A program made the translations under genes and the position numbers. Positions 38,730-49,859 of a stretch of 64,000 nt of DNA are shown here, in pieces. The notes under the pieces are model-generated. The model made no database searches. It had not been told where the DNA came from and worked only from the letters and a program-made list of their open reading frames with translations. Origin of the DNA: Circinella minor (lineage: Eukaryota > Mucoromycota > Mucoromycetes > Mucorales > Lichtheimiaceae); contig JAEPRB010000003.1 of the NCBI GenBank assembly GCA_016758965.1, positions 186,001 through 250,000 of the forward strand, in the 5' to 3' direction. Numbering within the stretch: the stretch's first letter is position 1; each line of letters begins with the position of its first letter.

Positions 38730-40529
38730 GACTATCAAAAAGAAAAGAGAAAGATAGCTAATAACAAAAATCAAGTGCTTGTGGCTGCCATTGACAACTT
38801 TTTATTTTTTCATTGCGGAGTGTGTAATTCATATGTTTCAGAATCACTAACCTAAAGCTACTGTTCCTGGGTTACATGAGAATTCATGCAATTTTTTTTT
38901 TTGTTTAGAAGATAATATAATATTCGTGAATCACTAAGAGAATGTTACTTTCACAGACATAGGTTCCCAAATTTTTTGTTGTGAATATGTGTATAAACAA
39001 TAACTATTATTCAAGGTATTGAGAAATTAAAAACTGTATTAGTGAGAAATTGATAAAAGAGCAGCTTTTGTCAAAATGATGTAAAGAAAAAGTTTAGGAA
39101 GTAAGATCAAATATATTCTTTTATTCGATTAAATGAAAAATCATCTTTACTATAGTGTTCTTTTAAAAAATAAAGTAGCTGGATAAATGCAAAACAAGTT
39201 GAGGACTTTTTTTAGGTATAAGAAACTTGAGTATGAGATAAATCCACTATTTTGTAAACTTGTCGAATAGTATATAGCCAACCAGTTGAGTAACATCCAT
39301 GAAATTCGTTTTACACTATTTTTTAAGCATTACATTGGCAACCTTGTGTTGTGTGTTTGACTAGACCAAAGTTAAATGGACCGACAAGTACGTTGCAATA
39401 TAACTGTGGAATGCCTGCCTATGAATTTATTCCTTACGTGTGCAGACTTGTTTTTTTATAGGATTGGAACGTCATTAAAGTGTTTTAATAATAGTACTAT
39501 CAAACTCTTTGCTGATTAATCCTGAAATCCAAAAGCAAGCAATATTTTAATATTATTTGGTATTGCTGACGGCTAAAGGTACGCTTGTATGGTTGTGTTG
39601 CCTGAAGTACTGAATATGGGATTCGTCACAGTAACATTTTTTATTTCCTCGTTTAGAAGAAACTAGAGAATATTTGTTTTGATTTACTTTTTCTTGTCGT
39701 GATTGAATAAACAAAGTAGTAAAAAAAAAAAAGAAAGAAAGAGTTAAGAAATAAACATTTCCTTTTACAGTACGTATCTGAAAATGAACCCAAAAGGCTT
39801 AATTTGAAAAAGGGCTACAGTAAATGGAAAATAAAATTGTAGATGAAAAAAAAATCATCATTTTACATAATGGAAATTTCTACATGAAAATGACTAAAGT
39901 AACCGAAACATTTATTCTCGTTACCTGATCCATCTCACAAAAAAAAAGCAATACGTACGTATAGATATAATATATAATTACTATTAAGTAAATATGTATA
40001 TATATATTGTCTGTATTATTTATATAAGTTGCGATATAAAAATTATTATTTAATTATAAGAATGTTTCACATAACAGAATGCATAAAAGCATGTATAAAA
40101 CAAGAAATACGAACTACTACGTATTATTACAAAAAATTCTATAAGCTGAAATCATTTTAAGCTGAAAATTTCCCCTGCCTAATCAAAGCGACGAAAGTAA
40201 TGATGATCATTTTTATACCTATATATGAGACAAATTATTATTCTACAAGAATACGTATTGTTTTAATTTACTTCTACTACGTTAAAGTTACTTATTTTAT
40301 TAATGATGAAATAACGTGAACATGCACTGATTTCGGCTTATTGCTCTCGTCAGTTTACGGAGATGGGGGCTGAAAAGCCTGCGGGGGATAGAAAAAAGGG
40401 ATAGGAAAACGACAGTAAATGCATAGTCAATTTGAGGGACGTGAGATAGAGGACGACCAAGTTAAAATAGAAAGTAGTTAAGTAACAATGCCAAGATGAT
40501 AGAAAAGTGAATCATGTTTACTTCTACTA
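38730..40529. other. Long spacer, TRM11 upstream side
   Basis: About 1.8 kb without a supported gene. The TRM11 promoter is at the left. The rest is AT-rich, with no tRNA and no coherent coding segment. Confidence 0.5.
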
Positions 40530-40864
40530 CAGTCAACCCCCAGGTTTTGCACACCTGATACAGTAATTTCCTAATTTTTTGTTGCAACAAGCGAGAGTTA
40601 ATATAAATATTTAAATACACCATCTCATCAATCATGCTTTGCTGACATTTTGGTATTTTACTAATTGGATAATGATTCATAAGAATACTATACACAATTA
40701 TTAAATTATAGTATAGTTTACTCCCGATTAGCGCAACTCCCCCAAAAAGCACGATGCAAGTGGCAAGTTACGATTCCATTAAGAATTTTCAACATTCACA
40801 AAAACAAAGAGTGCATAACTGAGAGATTTGCAAAAGTGGGAGGTGCAAAAACGGGGGCTGCCTG
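40530..40864 (-). mobile_element. MITE copy 1, TA-flanked, pogo/Tc1-type ends
   Basis: A 335-bp element bordered by TA on both sides (40528-40529 and 40865-40866). The left end starts CAGTCAACCCCCAGGTTTTG. The right end, on the other strand, starts CAGGCAGCCCCCGTTTTTGC. Nearly the whole sequence matches the element at 43370-43703 in opposite orientation. TA duplication and CAG ends fit Tc1/mariner/pogo elements. No transposase inside. Confidence 0.82.
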
Positions 40865-41776
40865 TAAACAAACAGCAGTACGTAGTTATTTAAAGTTGAC
40901 GACTACTTTTTTCTTTATTTTCACTTCAGAAAAGCGACAGTGAATGCAGGAAAAGAAAAATTGGATGTACGTACTGTATAAAGTTAGATCAACAATTCCT
41001 TTTCATAAGTATTCAAAAGATATATTGTAAGGCCAATTATAATAAGAAGAAACGACAAGAAATATTCATATTTTATACATATGATAAACTTTTTTTCAAT
41101 AATCTTCCTATAGTTAATGGTGTTTTTTTTGAAACCACCTATTATTTCTAAGTTATACAGGAAAAGCTGAAATATTTTTTTAATTACAAAGCACAAAACG
41201 ATTATTATCATTGTGTATAAGTAATAAAAGTAAAAGAAAAACATCTGATCGATCTATCAAGTACATAGTAAAAAAAAATAGGTATCACGCGTGGTAAATG
41301 TACTATTTTTGAATGACATAAATCAAAGAAAATATAATTATGCATCCTTTTTGATCAATATTCTCACTCATTTTAAATTCGAAATATTTATGTATAGATA
41401 ATCTTGCTACGTACATCAGAAATTTTGTTAAAAGCTTACTACTCTTAGATTTTGCTCTTCCTCTGTACATTCATGGGTAACCATAATGTAACTTAAATCA
41501 AGGTGGTAAAATTAAAATACGCCATGATTGATCTCTTCTCTTTTTGCACCATAGTATCAAAAACGTCTATTGTATAACTTTAATTGCTTTTTGGCTTATC
41601 AATCTGCTCTTACTATACTCACTTATTTTCTTCGATATAAGTAAAAAATGAATTGCATGCATTATGATTTTGTCTATACAAAATAAAAATATATAAAGGA
41701 CAGTTTTCACACTGTAAAAAAATTCTAATATCTACAACATACACTTCTTATTTATTCTAACATTATTGTTTCAAGT
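40865..41776 (+). promoter_or_regulatory. Upstream region of the first small secreted-protein gene
   Basis: AT-rich spacer. The last 130 bases match the promoter of the 45640 gene in order and spacing (a GATTTTGTCTATACAAA-like block, then ATATAAAGGA, then a TTCTAA block), so it is a duplicated promoter. A short repeat, GCGACAGTGAATGCA near 40934, echoes ACGACAGTAAATGCA near 40409 on the other side of MITE copy 1. Confidence 0.5.
41691..41700 (+). promoter_or_regulatory. TATA box (ATATAAAGGA)
   Basis: It lies 86 bases before the ATG at 41777 and matches the box before the paralogue at 45640 (TATATAAAGGA), with similar sequence on both sides. Confidence 0.6.
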
Positions 41777-42273
41777 ATGCAACTCAAGCTAACTTCTTTG
41801 ATACTTTTGATTGTATCTTTTTCATCTTTTTATATTGCTACGTAGCGCGCTCCCCGTCTCCAAGGATGGTCTTAGCAGGTATTGTTTTAACATATATAAT
41901 ATACAATTGAATATTTTTTCGTATTTCTTCGATTTCGCTTATAATATTTCCTTGTTGTGTATACATATGTTTATTGAATCTACACTTTACTATAACAGTA
42001 TATAAAATGTCGATAATATATAGTAATCCTCAAGTTGAACCGCAAGATCGAATCACAAAACGGCAGCTTGTGGAAACTACGATCGCTGCTACAGGATATG
42101 CTAGAAACGCCGCTGGTCTTGTTGAAGGCGGTGTGCCTGGTGCCGTTGAAGGTTATGTCGCTGGTAGTACCCAGGGCTGGACAGCTGCCGGTCAAGCCGA
42201 TCAAGCCGGTCAAGCCGGTCACGCCGGTCAAGCCGCTCAAGCACAGCAAGGACAGACACTAGCACAAGGATAA
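41777..42273 (+). pseudogene. Small secreted-protein gene, frameshifted in the signal-peptide exon
   Basis: Paralogue of the gene at 45640. Exon 1 (41777-41878) begins MQLKLTSLILLIVSFSSFYI, a good signal peptide, but runs into TAG. The continuation LRSALPVSKDGLS is in another frame and aligns with the paralogue. Exon 1 here is 102 bases against 101 in the paralogue, so a one-base insertion explains the break. Exon 2 (42024-42273) is open and carries NPQVEPQDRITKRQLVETT, a Gly/Ala-rich stretch with GxxxG spacing (GLVEGGVPGAVEGYVAG), and repeats of GQAGQAGHAGQAAQ. A shorter product starting at ATG 42007 (MSIIYSNPQ) would lack a signal peptide. Sequencing error is the main alternative. Confidence 0.6.
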
Positions 42274-42534
42274 GAACGGGCACCAGTACTAAATAAAGAA
42301 GGACGAGATGATCAAAGCTGATAATTATTTTACAGTATAAGAATATGCTATATTTATAATGCTAATTACCAATATTTCTTATCAACTTTCCCAATAATAA
42401 TTCACATCATAATAATAAAAATTATAGACAACTTTGTGGCCACTGTTATATACATATACAGTATGTAGACTAGAGAATTATTAAAATTAAATTTTAATCT
42501 ACGTATATGCTGTAAGCTTCTAAATAACGATAGA

Positions 42535-42633
42535 GTTTTGGGGTCCAAGACAGATTAAGCAGGGAAATATCGTAATTTTATATAACGATATCTGATAGAA
42601 TTTTGGCAAAAATATCGTTATATCGAGCGGACA
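42535..42633. mobile_element. Fragment with pogo-like terminus
   Basis: Ends in ATATCGTTATATCGAGCGGA. Read on the other strand it begins CCGCTCGATATAACGATA, matching the terminus at 43241-43268. Internal ATAACGATAT is repeated. It is probably a truncated non-autonomous element; the opposite end was not found. Confidence 0.45.
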
Positions 42634-43179
42634 AATAATATCTTTATTTTTTAAAAAAGGAAATAATACTAGTTTGTTGAGCATTTTTTTATGTTCTAAC
42701 TTTAGTTTTTAAACATCTTTGTCTAGTTTTAATGATTTGAACATCAAATTTATCTTCAGGCACCGTCTTTTCCAAAAAAAAGAAAGCAAGTGATATTCTG
42801 CTTCTGCTTCTTTCTTATAAAAATTAGATCTGTTTTTTCCCCAATTATGCTTGACCAACTTTTTCTTTGTCAATTAGCATGATGGACTTATAAACAATAA
42901 TAGGTAGACGGGTTTTTGATGCTTATCATAATATGATACTCGCATTTTTTTTTCTTATAGGGCGATCAGCATTAATTATATGTGATCATGTGACTGTAAT
43001 TCAATTAGAAGTGATAAGACAAGAAAACTGTACAAAGAAAAAAAAAGAACTCTTTTATTTTTATAGCTTTTTTATGGTATAAATGATATAATGTGCTAGA
43101 GTTTTCTTCTTTTTGCAAGTCATATTAGATACATGTGAGGTCAAGTACATATGAATAGGATTTTATCCGATCACTATAA

Positions 43180-43268
43180 CTCAGATCAAGAATTCGTTAT
43201 AACGATTATTCGATATAACGATGCCCTTTTGGTCTCACAGGGGGTATCGTTATAGCGAGCGGTGACAG
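43180..43268. mobile_element. Second pogo-like terminal fragment
   Basis: On the minus strand it starts CTGTCACCGCTCGCTATAAC directly after TA (43269-43270). It also carries ATATAACGATGCC and GTTATAACGAT motifs. It has the same orientation as the 42535-42633 fragment, so the two are not the two ends of one simple element. Confidence 0.45.
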
Positions 43269-43369
43269 TAATGATTTTCTTTTTCAAAGATAAGGAGTAA
43301 GAGAACACGAATATATCTATCTCACATCTTGAAAATGTGCATCATTTTTTTTAATTATTATGGTTACTA

Positions 43370-43703
43370 CAGTCAACCCCTGTTCTTGCATCCCCCACTT
43401 TTGCAAATCTCTCAGTTATGCATCCTTTGTTTTTTGGAAATGTTAAAAATTCTTAATAGAATCGCAACTTGCAGCTTGCATCGAGGTTTTTGGGGGAGTT
43501 GCGCTAATTGGGAGTAAACTATACTATAATTTAATAATTGTGTATAGTATTCTTATAAATCATTATCCAAATAGGGAAATACCAAAATGTTAGCAAAGCA
43601 TAAAATTTAAATATTTATATTAAGTCTCGTTTGTTGCAAGTCTTCGGTTCTGCAACTAGAAATGAGGAAATCTTAGGTGTGCAAAACGGGGGGGGGTTGA
43701 CAA
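43370..43703 (+). mobile_element. MITE copy 2, inverted relative to copy 1
   Basis: A 334-bp element flanked by TA (43368-43369 and 43704-43705). It starts CAGTCAACCCCTGTTCTTGC. Its far end has a long C run and has lost the terminal CAG (TTGTCAACC instead of CAGTCAACC). The body is collinear with copy 1, including TTTGCAAATCTCTCAGTTAT and GGGAGTAAACTATACTATAA. Confidence 0.82.
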
Positions 43704-45639
43704 TATATATATTATAGCATTACATGTTTATAAAACCTGTGGTAACATATATTCAAATATCTTGTTGACACTATATTCAATGTTTTCGTTTTGTTTCGAT
43801 CTATACTATCCTGTATAATAAACGCTCATAAACCTTGTAATTTAGCTTTAGATAGTATCCCAATAATAGAAAAATACTAATACTACATCATATATAGTAA
43901 ATGGAGGTTGCATGTGGATGTCTTAGTGATCCTTCATAATTTCTAGCACATAATGATATTTGAACGCATTTTAGCATTTAATTTTTGGAAATATTGTACG
44001 TATGTAGAGATATTAGCTACGTCAGTATAGTGTGCACATCATAATTCTTTACTATGAATAGTCATAATTCTACCTTGTACGTATACATGACTGTAGTTTA
44101 TTTTACATTATTTTACGTACATCCATATGTAATAACAATTGCCACATAATGACGAGAACAAGAATAGGATTTGTTTTGATATGATTATGAAAAATACATA
44201 ATGATAGTAGCATGTAGTTCACCTAATTAAAAACAATAAATATCTATGAAGCATATATTGCAAAAGTCTATAACTTACAAAAAACAGCATTTCGCGCCAT
44301 CACTGTTTTATTTGTACGCATGCAGTTGGCCTCCATTAAGTCAGCCCCTGTGTAATCCAACTCCTGCAAGTGTCAACTGCTTTTCTAAGTTTCGGTTCTT
44401 GGGATCGATTTAGTATCAATGTAATTTATAATTTTTGAAGGCCAAGCTCCGTAAGTGGCAATGTATTGAAAAAAAAAGTACGTTTGCTTCCACAGTCTTC
44501 GCGTAGATAGTACGTAACTATTATCAAAATGTATGTTGCATGTTACGTTCTGGAAGCCAGTTGCCCCCACTCCCTCCTCCTCCTTTTTTCTTTGTCCAGG
44601 AAATGTGGCAAGTGTAAATTCCTAATAGCTACCTAGGCGTTCAATGCAGGGGAGGGTGCTTTATAAATAAAAGTGACGAAGGGGTTATTTTTTATACATT
44701 TTTTTTGCCTTCCATTGAAATGGGTGGTTATAAGAGTAAAAAGGAGAAGAATCACTCATCCTTTTATGTATATATATGTTCAGATAAAATAAAATAATTA
44801 CTTTAATCGCACGTACATGCTCATTAATATATAAACTAAATTTTGCAGTAAATATTTCTTTTATCGATGTTTACACTTTTATACCACTGCCACGTAAATT
44901 AACCCCTTAATTACGTTGTTCAAGACATATATGATCTATGATGACTGTATCTCTGTAAAGATAAATAGAATGTTGAATTGAAGCGCTCCATTAAAAAAAA
45001 AGAAAATAAGTATACACTTATTGGAGAGCGATCGGGCAATTGATTGATAAAACAATAAAATATTATGGATCCGCTTAATTCCCTCCCTTCAAAATCAGAA
45101 AAATACATATATTGTATTATATAAAAACGCCTTAGATATTAGATGCATACATGGTCTTTTCTACGGGAGCTTTATTAAATTATACTGTGTTAACTTGGTT
45201 CTCTCTGTTATCGGAAAATACAATTTTAACTATTAAGTATATTCTTGAAGATTAGGAGAAACTAGTAAATGAGTTATATTATCATTATAACTGTTTTGTG
45301 CCATATTACATAATAATTGAGATCCCCTTATAAAAGTATAATTCTTGATGGTTTGACCATGATTATTTTACTATTCAACTCTGTTCATTTTACTAGCAAA
45401 AGGATGAGAATGACAAACTTAATTTTTCTGTGGATTATCGACAGATCGTTTTATTGTTTTTTTTCCTTTTTTCATATGGTTATATGATATAAAAAAATGC
45501 TTTGTAAAGCACATGGTTTTGTCCACACAAATAAGAAAAGTATATAAAGGATGCTATTTAAAATGTGAAAATGTTCTAACAACACCAGTTTTCTTTCCTC
45601 CTCTCCCATTTATCTACAATCATCATCAATATTACAAGC
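43704..45639 (+). promoter_or_regulatory. Spacer and promoter of the 45640 gene
   Basis: Mostly plain AT-rich DNA without a supported gene. The final 150 bases contain the promoter shared with the 41777 paralogue. Confidence 0.5.
45541..45551 (+). promoter_or_regulatory. TATA box (TATATAAAGGA)
   Basis: About 99 bases before the ATG at 45640. It matches the paralogue's box and is preceded by GGTTTTGTCCACACAAAT, which corresponds to GATTTTGTCTATACAAAA there. Confidence 0.6.
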
Positions 45640-46450
45640 ATGCAGCCTAAATTTGTTTCCTTGGCGCTCTCAGTTGTATTCACCATGTCTTTTCATGCTT
45701 CTATCGCACTTCCATATAGCGCAGAACCTGGTTCTAACAGGTACAGCTTTGAATCTATTTTGTAAAATTTATTATATTTCTCAATTGTATATATTTTTTA
45801 ACCTATTGTTGGCTTTTATATACATATGTACTTGTCTTCTATTGGCACATGTTGTATACAAATTGTAACACTATACCTACAGCAACTATAATTTGGAGTC
45901 ACAGCAAGGACAAGATGCAGGACAAAATGGACAAAGTTATAGTATTGTTAGCAACATGGTTGTCCCAAAAGTTAATGGACTGCTCCAGCCCCAGAATCCA
46001 GGTGGAAAGGAAGTAACTAAGGTTTATGAATATTATAAAGAGAATAATAGCGACAAAGACAACACAGTTTATAAAGACGATAAAGATGTATCTAAAGATT
46101 ATGGATATGTTGGAGAAGATAAAAATGACAAAGAGAACAGAGTTGATAAAGACGTGAATAATGTTTATGGATATGTCGGAGAAGATAAAAATGACGAAGA
46201 GAACAAAGTTGATAAAGACGTGAATAATGTTTATGGATATGTTGGAGAAGATAAAAATGATAAAGAGAACAAAGTTGATAAAGACGATAAAGATGACGAA
46301 GATGACGAGAAAGACGACGATGACAAAAATGACAAAGACGACAACGACGACAACGACAACGACGACGACAACGACGACAACGACAACGATGATGATGACA
46401 ACGATGACAACGATGACGATGAAGATGACGACGACGACGACGAGGAATAA
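45640..46450 (+). CDS. Small secreted acidic repeat protein
   Basis: Exon 1 (45640-45740) begins MQPKFVSLALSVVFTMSFHA, a signal peptide, and continues IALPYSAEPGSN. A phase-2 intron leads to exon 2 (45883-46450), beginning NYNLESQQGQDAGQNGQ. Three 22-residue repeats follow (YGYVGEDKNDKENRVDKD type), then a very acidic tail of Asp, Asn, Lys and Glu ending DEE. The mature protein is about 190 aa, has no cysteines, and is surely disordered and strongly charged. It could be a wall- or cation-binding secreted protein; no known family is claimed. The intact member of the pair. Confidence 0.75.
46100..46297 (+). repeat. Three 66-bp in-frame tandem repeats
   Basis: Units start at 46100, 46166 and 46232, each with TATGGATATGTYGGAGAAGA. 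Each encodes 22 residues of the secreted protein. High nucleotide identity suggests recent duplication or gene-conversion homogenisation. Confidence 0.85.
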
Positions 46451-47073
46451 ACTAATGCTTATTATGAAATACAGTTTAGCTTACTATAGTTGTTATTCTT
46501 CTTGCTGTAATTTGAGTGTAGTACGTACCACACAGCATTTACCCTTTCTCAACACTTTTAATTCGTATATGATAGCAGTGATAATAAAATTCCCAAAGAA
46601 GACATTTTTTATTTTATATACATATTCTAATAGTTTTTATATACATCCATCATCCATCACCTAGACAGGAATAATGATGATTAGGAAATTAAATAGGATT
46701 ATGTTAATGATGTGTACTACGTGTAAACATATTATTTCTTGAGAAATAGCAACATGATTGTCACATACCACATATAAGTTAGTGTACATAATATAATATC
46801 TAAAGTGGTAATGGATAAACTGCTTGAAGTTTATACATAGATTGCTGCTTTCCCGGTCGTAAACAATGTTGTTTAATTACCAAAAATATTATTCCAACTA
46901 TTTTGTCGATTCACTTTATTTGAAATTATTTACCGATTGGCTCAACATAAAGGGAGAGATATCATTACCCAGTGGTACTTTTATTCATAAACAGAAACAA
47001 TGTGTGTATACAATTTTTTTTGCGTATTTATTTTTATATCGTTATATATAATACATAGTATATAATACATAAA
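46451..47073. other. Convergent 3' spacer
   Basis: AT-rich DNA between the 45640 gene (+) and COX5 (-). No supported gene. Confidence 0.5.
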
Positions 47074-47778
47074 CTAAAATCCCTTTCCCTTATAGCCTTC
47101 AGATGAAATACCAGAAATGGGATTTGAGTTTTGTTCACGAAGATATTCATTTGTCTTTTCTCTCCATTCAGGTTCCATTGTATGAGGTGATTCTTGACCT
47201 AGTAGTGATAATAATAAAATATATATATTCATATTATAATTAGTATATATAATCAATATTCATCAAAATACTAAATAGATTTCCTTCAGGAATATTTATT
47301 AAAAGCGTCTTTTCGACTTAATCTTACCCTTTGCGCGAGCGACATACATCATAGCTGAAGAAATAGCTACTACACCGAGAACACTAGCAATCAACTTTGG
47401 ATAATGGCCTGGTTTAGTTATGGGTTCTCTAGCACCATGGGAACCAAAAGCAACATAATCTATTCACATATACATTTAAAAATTTATGTTATTTAATCAT
47501 GTTTATCTATATACCATTTTTTCTTCTTTTTTAATATTTTTATATTTACAGGCAGCCCTTTTTTGTTCAACGGATAAAGCCTTCCAGTCACCAAGTTGAG
47601 CTTCTTCCAACTGTTTGGTAAGAGTACTACGTTCAGTAGGCGCCATAGTTTTCCAGCGAGTTTCGATATTTTGAAGAGAAATTGTTTCTTTTTGTTGGCT
47701 GTAGAAACGGTGTGGTTTATTGACAACACGAGCTGCAGATGAGATAACACGTCGACGACCAATGGTAATAGGAAGCAT
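47074..47778 (-). CDS. COX5: Cytochrome c oxidase subunit IV (yeast COX5 type)
   Basis: A nuclear-encoded subunit of respiratory complex IV in the mitochondrial inner membrane. It starts MLPITIGRRRVISSAARVVN, a typical basic mitochondrial presequence. The matrix domain contains IETRWKTMAPTERSTLTKQL and DWKALSVEQKRAAYYVAFGS. The AAYYVAFG junction spans an intron. A single membrane helix (LIASVLGVVAISSAMMYVA) follows, then ARAKGQESPHTMEPEWREKT and the C-terminal SSEGYKGKGF. Three exons with matching phases give a length near 165 aa, normal for the family. Confidence 0.9.
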
Positions 47779-49064
47779 TTTTAATATAAAAGATGTATCA
47801 GAAAAAAGAGAGAGAGGGGAGATGACACTTTTGTTATAGGATTCAAGTGAAAAGAGAAACGATATAAAAGAAAAGAGAATATATGAGAAATAGAGAGAGT
47901 CCGGGTGAGAAATATTGAAGGGTGAAAAAACCAATATTGGCCTGGGTTTAGGTAACATTCTCATGGTAGCATCTTCATCGTGCAACATTTGTCAAACTTT
48001 TTTTTAACGTTTAATTTTTGTCGAATGATTTTTTTGATACGTTTATTTTTTGTCTCTCGTTTCTGTAAAAGCTAATATATAAAGAATAATCCAGTTCGTT
48101 TCGTTGGGTTCTTTTTTTCCTACTAGCTTTTTCTTTTAATAATTTTACAAAAGTTAATGATGTATTAGAATAATAACAAAAAGATATATAGAGCCAACTA
48201 ACGTTATTATATCCAATTTCGCATATAAAAAAGCAGTAATAAGGTACAGTGCCTCGAAAAAGATTCTCCACATTTTTTTTACTCTGACTTGAACGATGTA
48301 TATGATATACATACGTAGATGTCGGATACAAGGACAGCAATAGTACAAAATATAACATATGCTTACAGTTAGCGTGGTTTATTCCCCAGCAAAGAAACAG
48401 GTCTTAAACATGATGTTCCTGTTTGTCACGCCACTTCTCTTAATTTAATAATTCTCCTTCCACATATTCCGACCACTATTTTCATAGGTTGGATAATACA
48501 TAATAAATGTAATTCACTTTTACTCCATCTTTTCTTTATTTTACGAGAATCTGTTGATTTTGGTATAGTATACTAATAAAAAAAAATCTTGTAAGAAATG
48601 ACAATAATACATGATTATGTTGCTCTCATCAGTATCTGGCTTCTCCTTAATACATAGTAAATACATACAAACCATATTGGCTGCCCTTTTCTTTTATAGT
48701 AAAAACAACTATTATTATCATAAAATTAATTTGACAGCTTTTTATACTCTGATACAGACTAAGAGAAGATTGGATGTAATAGCACTATTATCAAACTGTA
48801 TATTATCGAATCAAATCTCAACTACTAGCATCAGTGTTACACAAACCATAATTATGCTGCGATCAATTATTCTTCCAAAAAGTAGCTTATTTCATTATAA
48901 AAAAAAAGGTAAAGAGGATACGAGAAGTTATCATTATGGTCCTCTATAATAAGATTTAATGAATAATACGTAATGAATAAATAAATGATGTGGTACATGG
49001 TGCGTAGGAAAGGAGGAATGGTCATAATAAAAAATATATACATAATAAATATGATAATACAATA
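47779..49064. other. COX5 upstream region and spacer
   Basis: COX5 promoter at the left, with GA-rich stretches (CT-rich on the coding strand). The remaining open frames (48011-48949) are hydrophobic and AT-driven with no family resemblance. No gene is called. Confidence 0.45.
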
Positions 49065-49558
49065 TTACACATGTATTTGCCCATTTGCAAAAAGAACCGT
49101 AGTATAAATCAATGATGCCATGGTAAATACGATGGCCATCCACATATTTGCTTGGCCCCACCATGCTTCATACCTATGCCAACTACTTGCACAGCAACAT
49201 GCGCCTACAAACCAAAGAAAGGGACACATCCAACCAAAAATAAAGAATAATGCTGCCACTGGAAAATGACGTTCAGCTTCACTAGATAAAACAATAGGTG
49301 TTGCATCAGACTGTTCAATTATTATTGCACGATATTGTGGTTGTTGCTGTTGTTGAGATTGTGATGGTCCATCACCTGCTTTTTGTTCATTTCAAAATTA
49401 AGAAACAATGTTCATGTCAGCGATAGTTAGATAAAAGTACCGTTTAATAATTATATACCTGAGGTATTTGGTTGACTAGGACTGTAAGGAGGCGGTGGTA
49501 AGGTTTGTTCTTGTTCTTGTTGTCGCTGTTCGGCATCGTTTTTCTTTTTTGGTGCCAT
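49065..49558 (-). CDS. Small membrane protein with Pro-rich PPPPY head
   Basis: Exon 1 starts MAPKKKNDAEQRQQEQEQTL and carries PPPPYSPSQP, a PPxY motif that could bind WW-domain ubiquitin ligases. After one intron, exon 2 encodes a Gln run and AIIIEQSDATPIVLSSEAER. The hydrophobic segment FPVAALFFIFGWMCPFLWFV follows, then a Cys cluster (ACCCASSWHRYEAWWG) and a second helix (MAIVFTMASLIYTTVLFA). Total about 133 aa. The layout recalls small fungal membrane proteins and plant L18ae-like proteins, but the assignment is uncertain. Confidence 0.72.
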
Positions 49559-49859
49559 TACGACGCAATGTTAACGAGAATGGAGGGAAAAGGACACTCT
49601 ATTTGAAGAAAAAAAAACTTTTCTTATTGTAGAAACAATTAAATATATTGCCCTGCAGACTTAAATTGAAACCATATGACTTCATTTGAAACCCATGACA
49701 ACTATAATCAAAAAAACTCCTTTACTAGAGTATGTAAAAAAATATATACCGCACCTTTTTATTTCTTTATTATTCTGAGGAATATTAGTTTGGTAGATGA
49801 TAATGGAAAAAAAAGAGAGAGAGAGAGAGGGAAAAAAAAGAAAGAGAAGATAAAGACAA

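Larger units (their letters stand above)
42274..43369. other. Transposon-rich spacer between the paralogues
   Basis: No gene. It contains two short stretches with matching pogo-like termini (42535-42633 and 43180-43268), described separately. Confidence 0.45.

Noticed and set aside
40462..40752. 96-codon frame inside MITE copy 1
   Set aside because: It crosses the element's end and is not kept in copy 2, so it is not a transposase remnant.
48011..48949. Several hydrophobic frames between COX5 and the PPPPY membrane protein
   Set aside because: AT-driven Phe/Tyr/Ile composition, overlapping on both strands, no recognisable motif.
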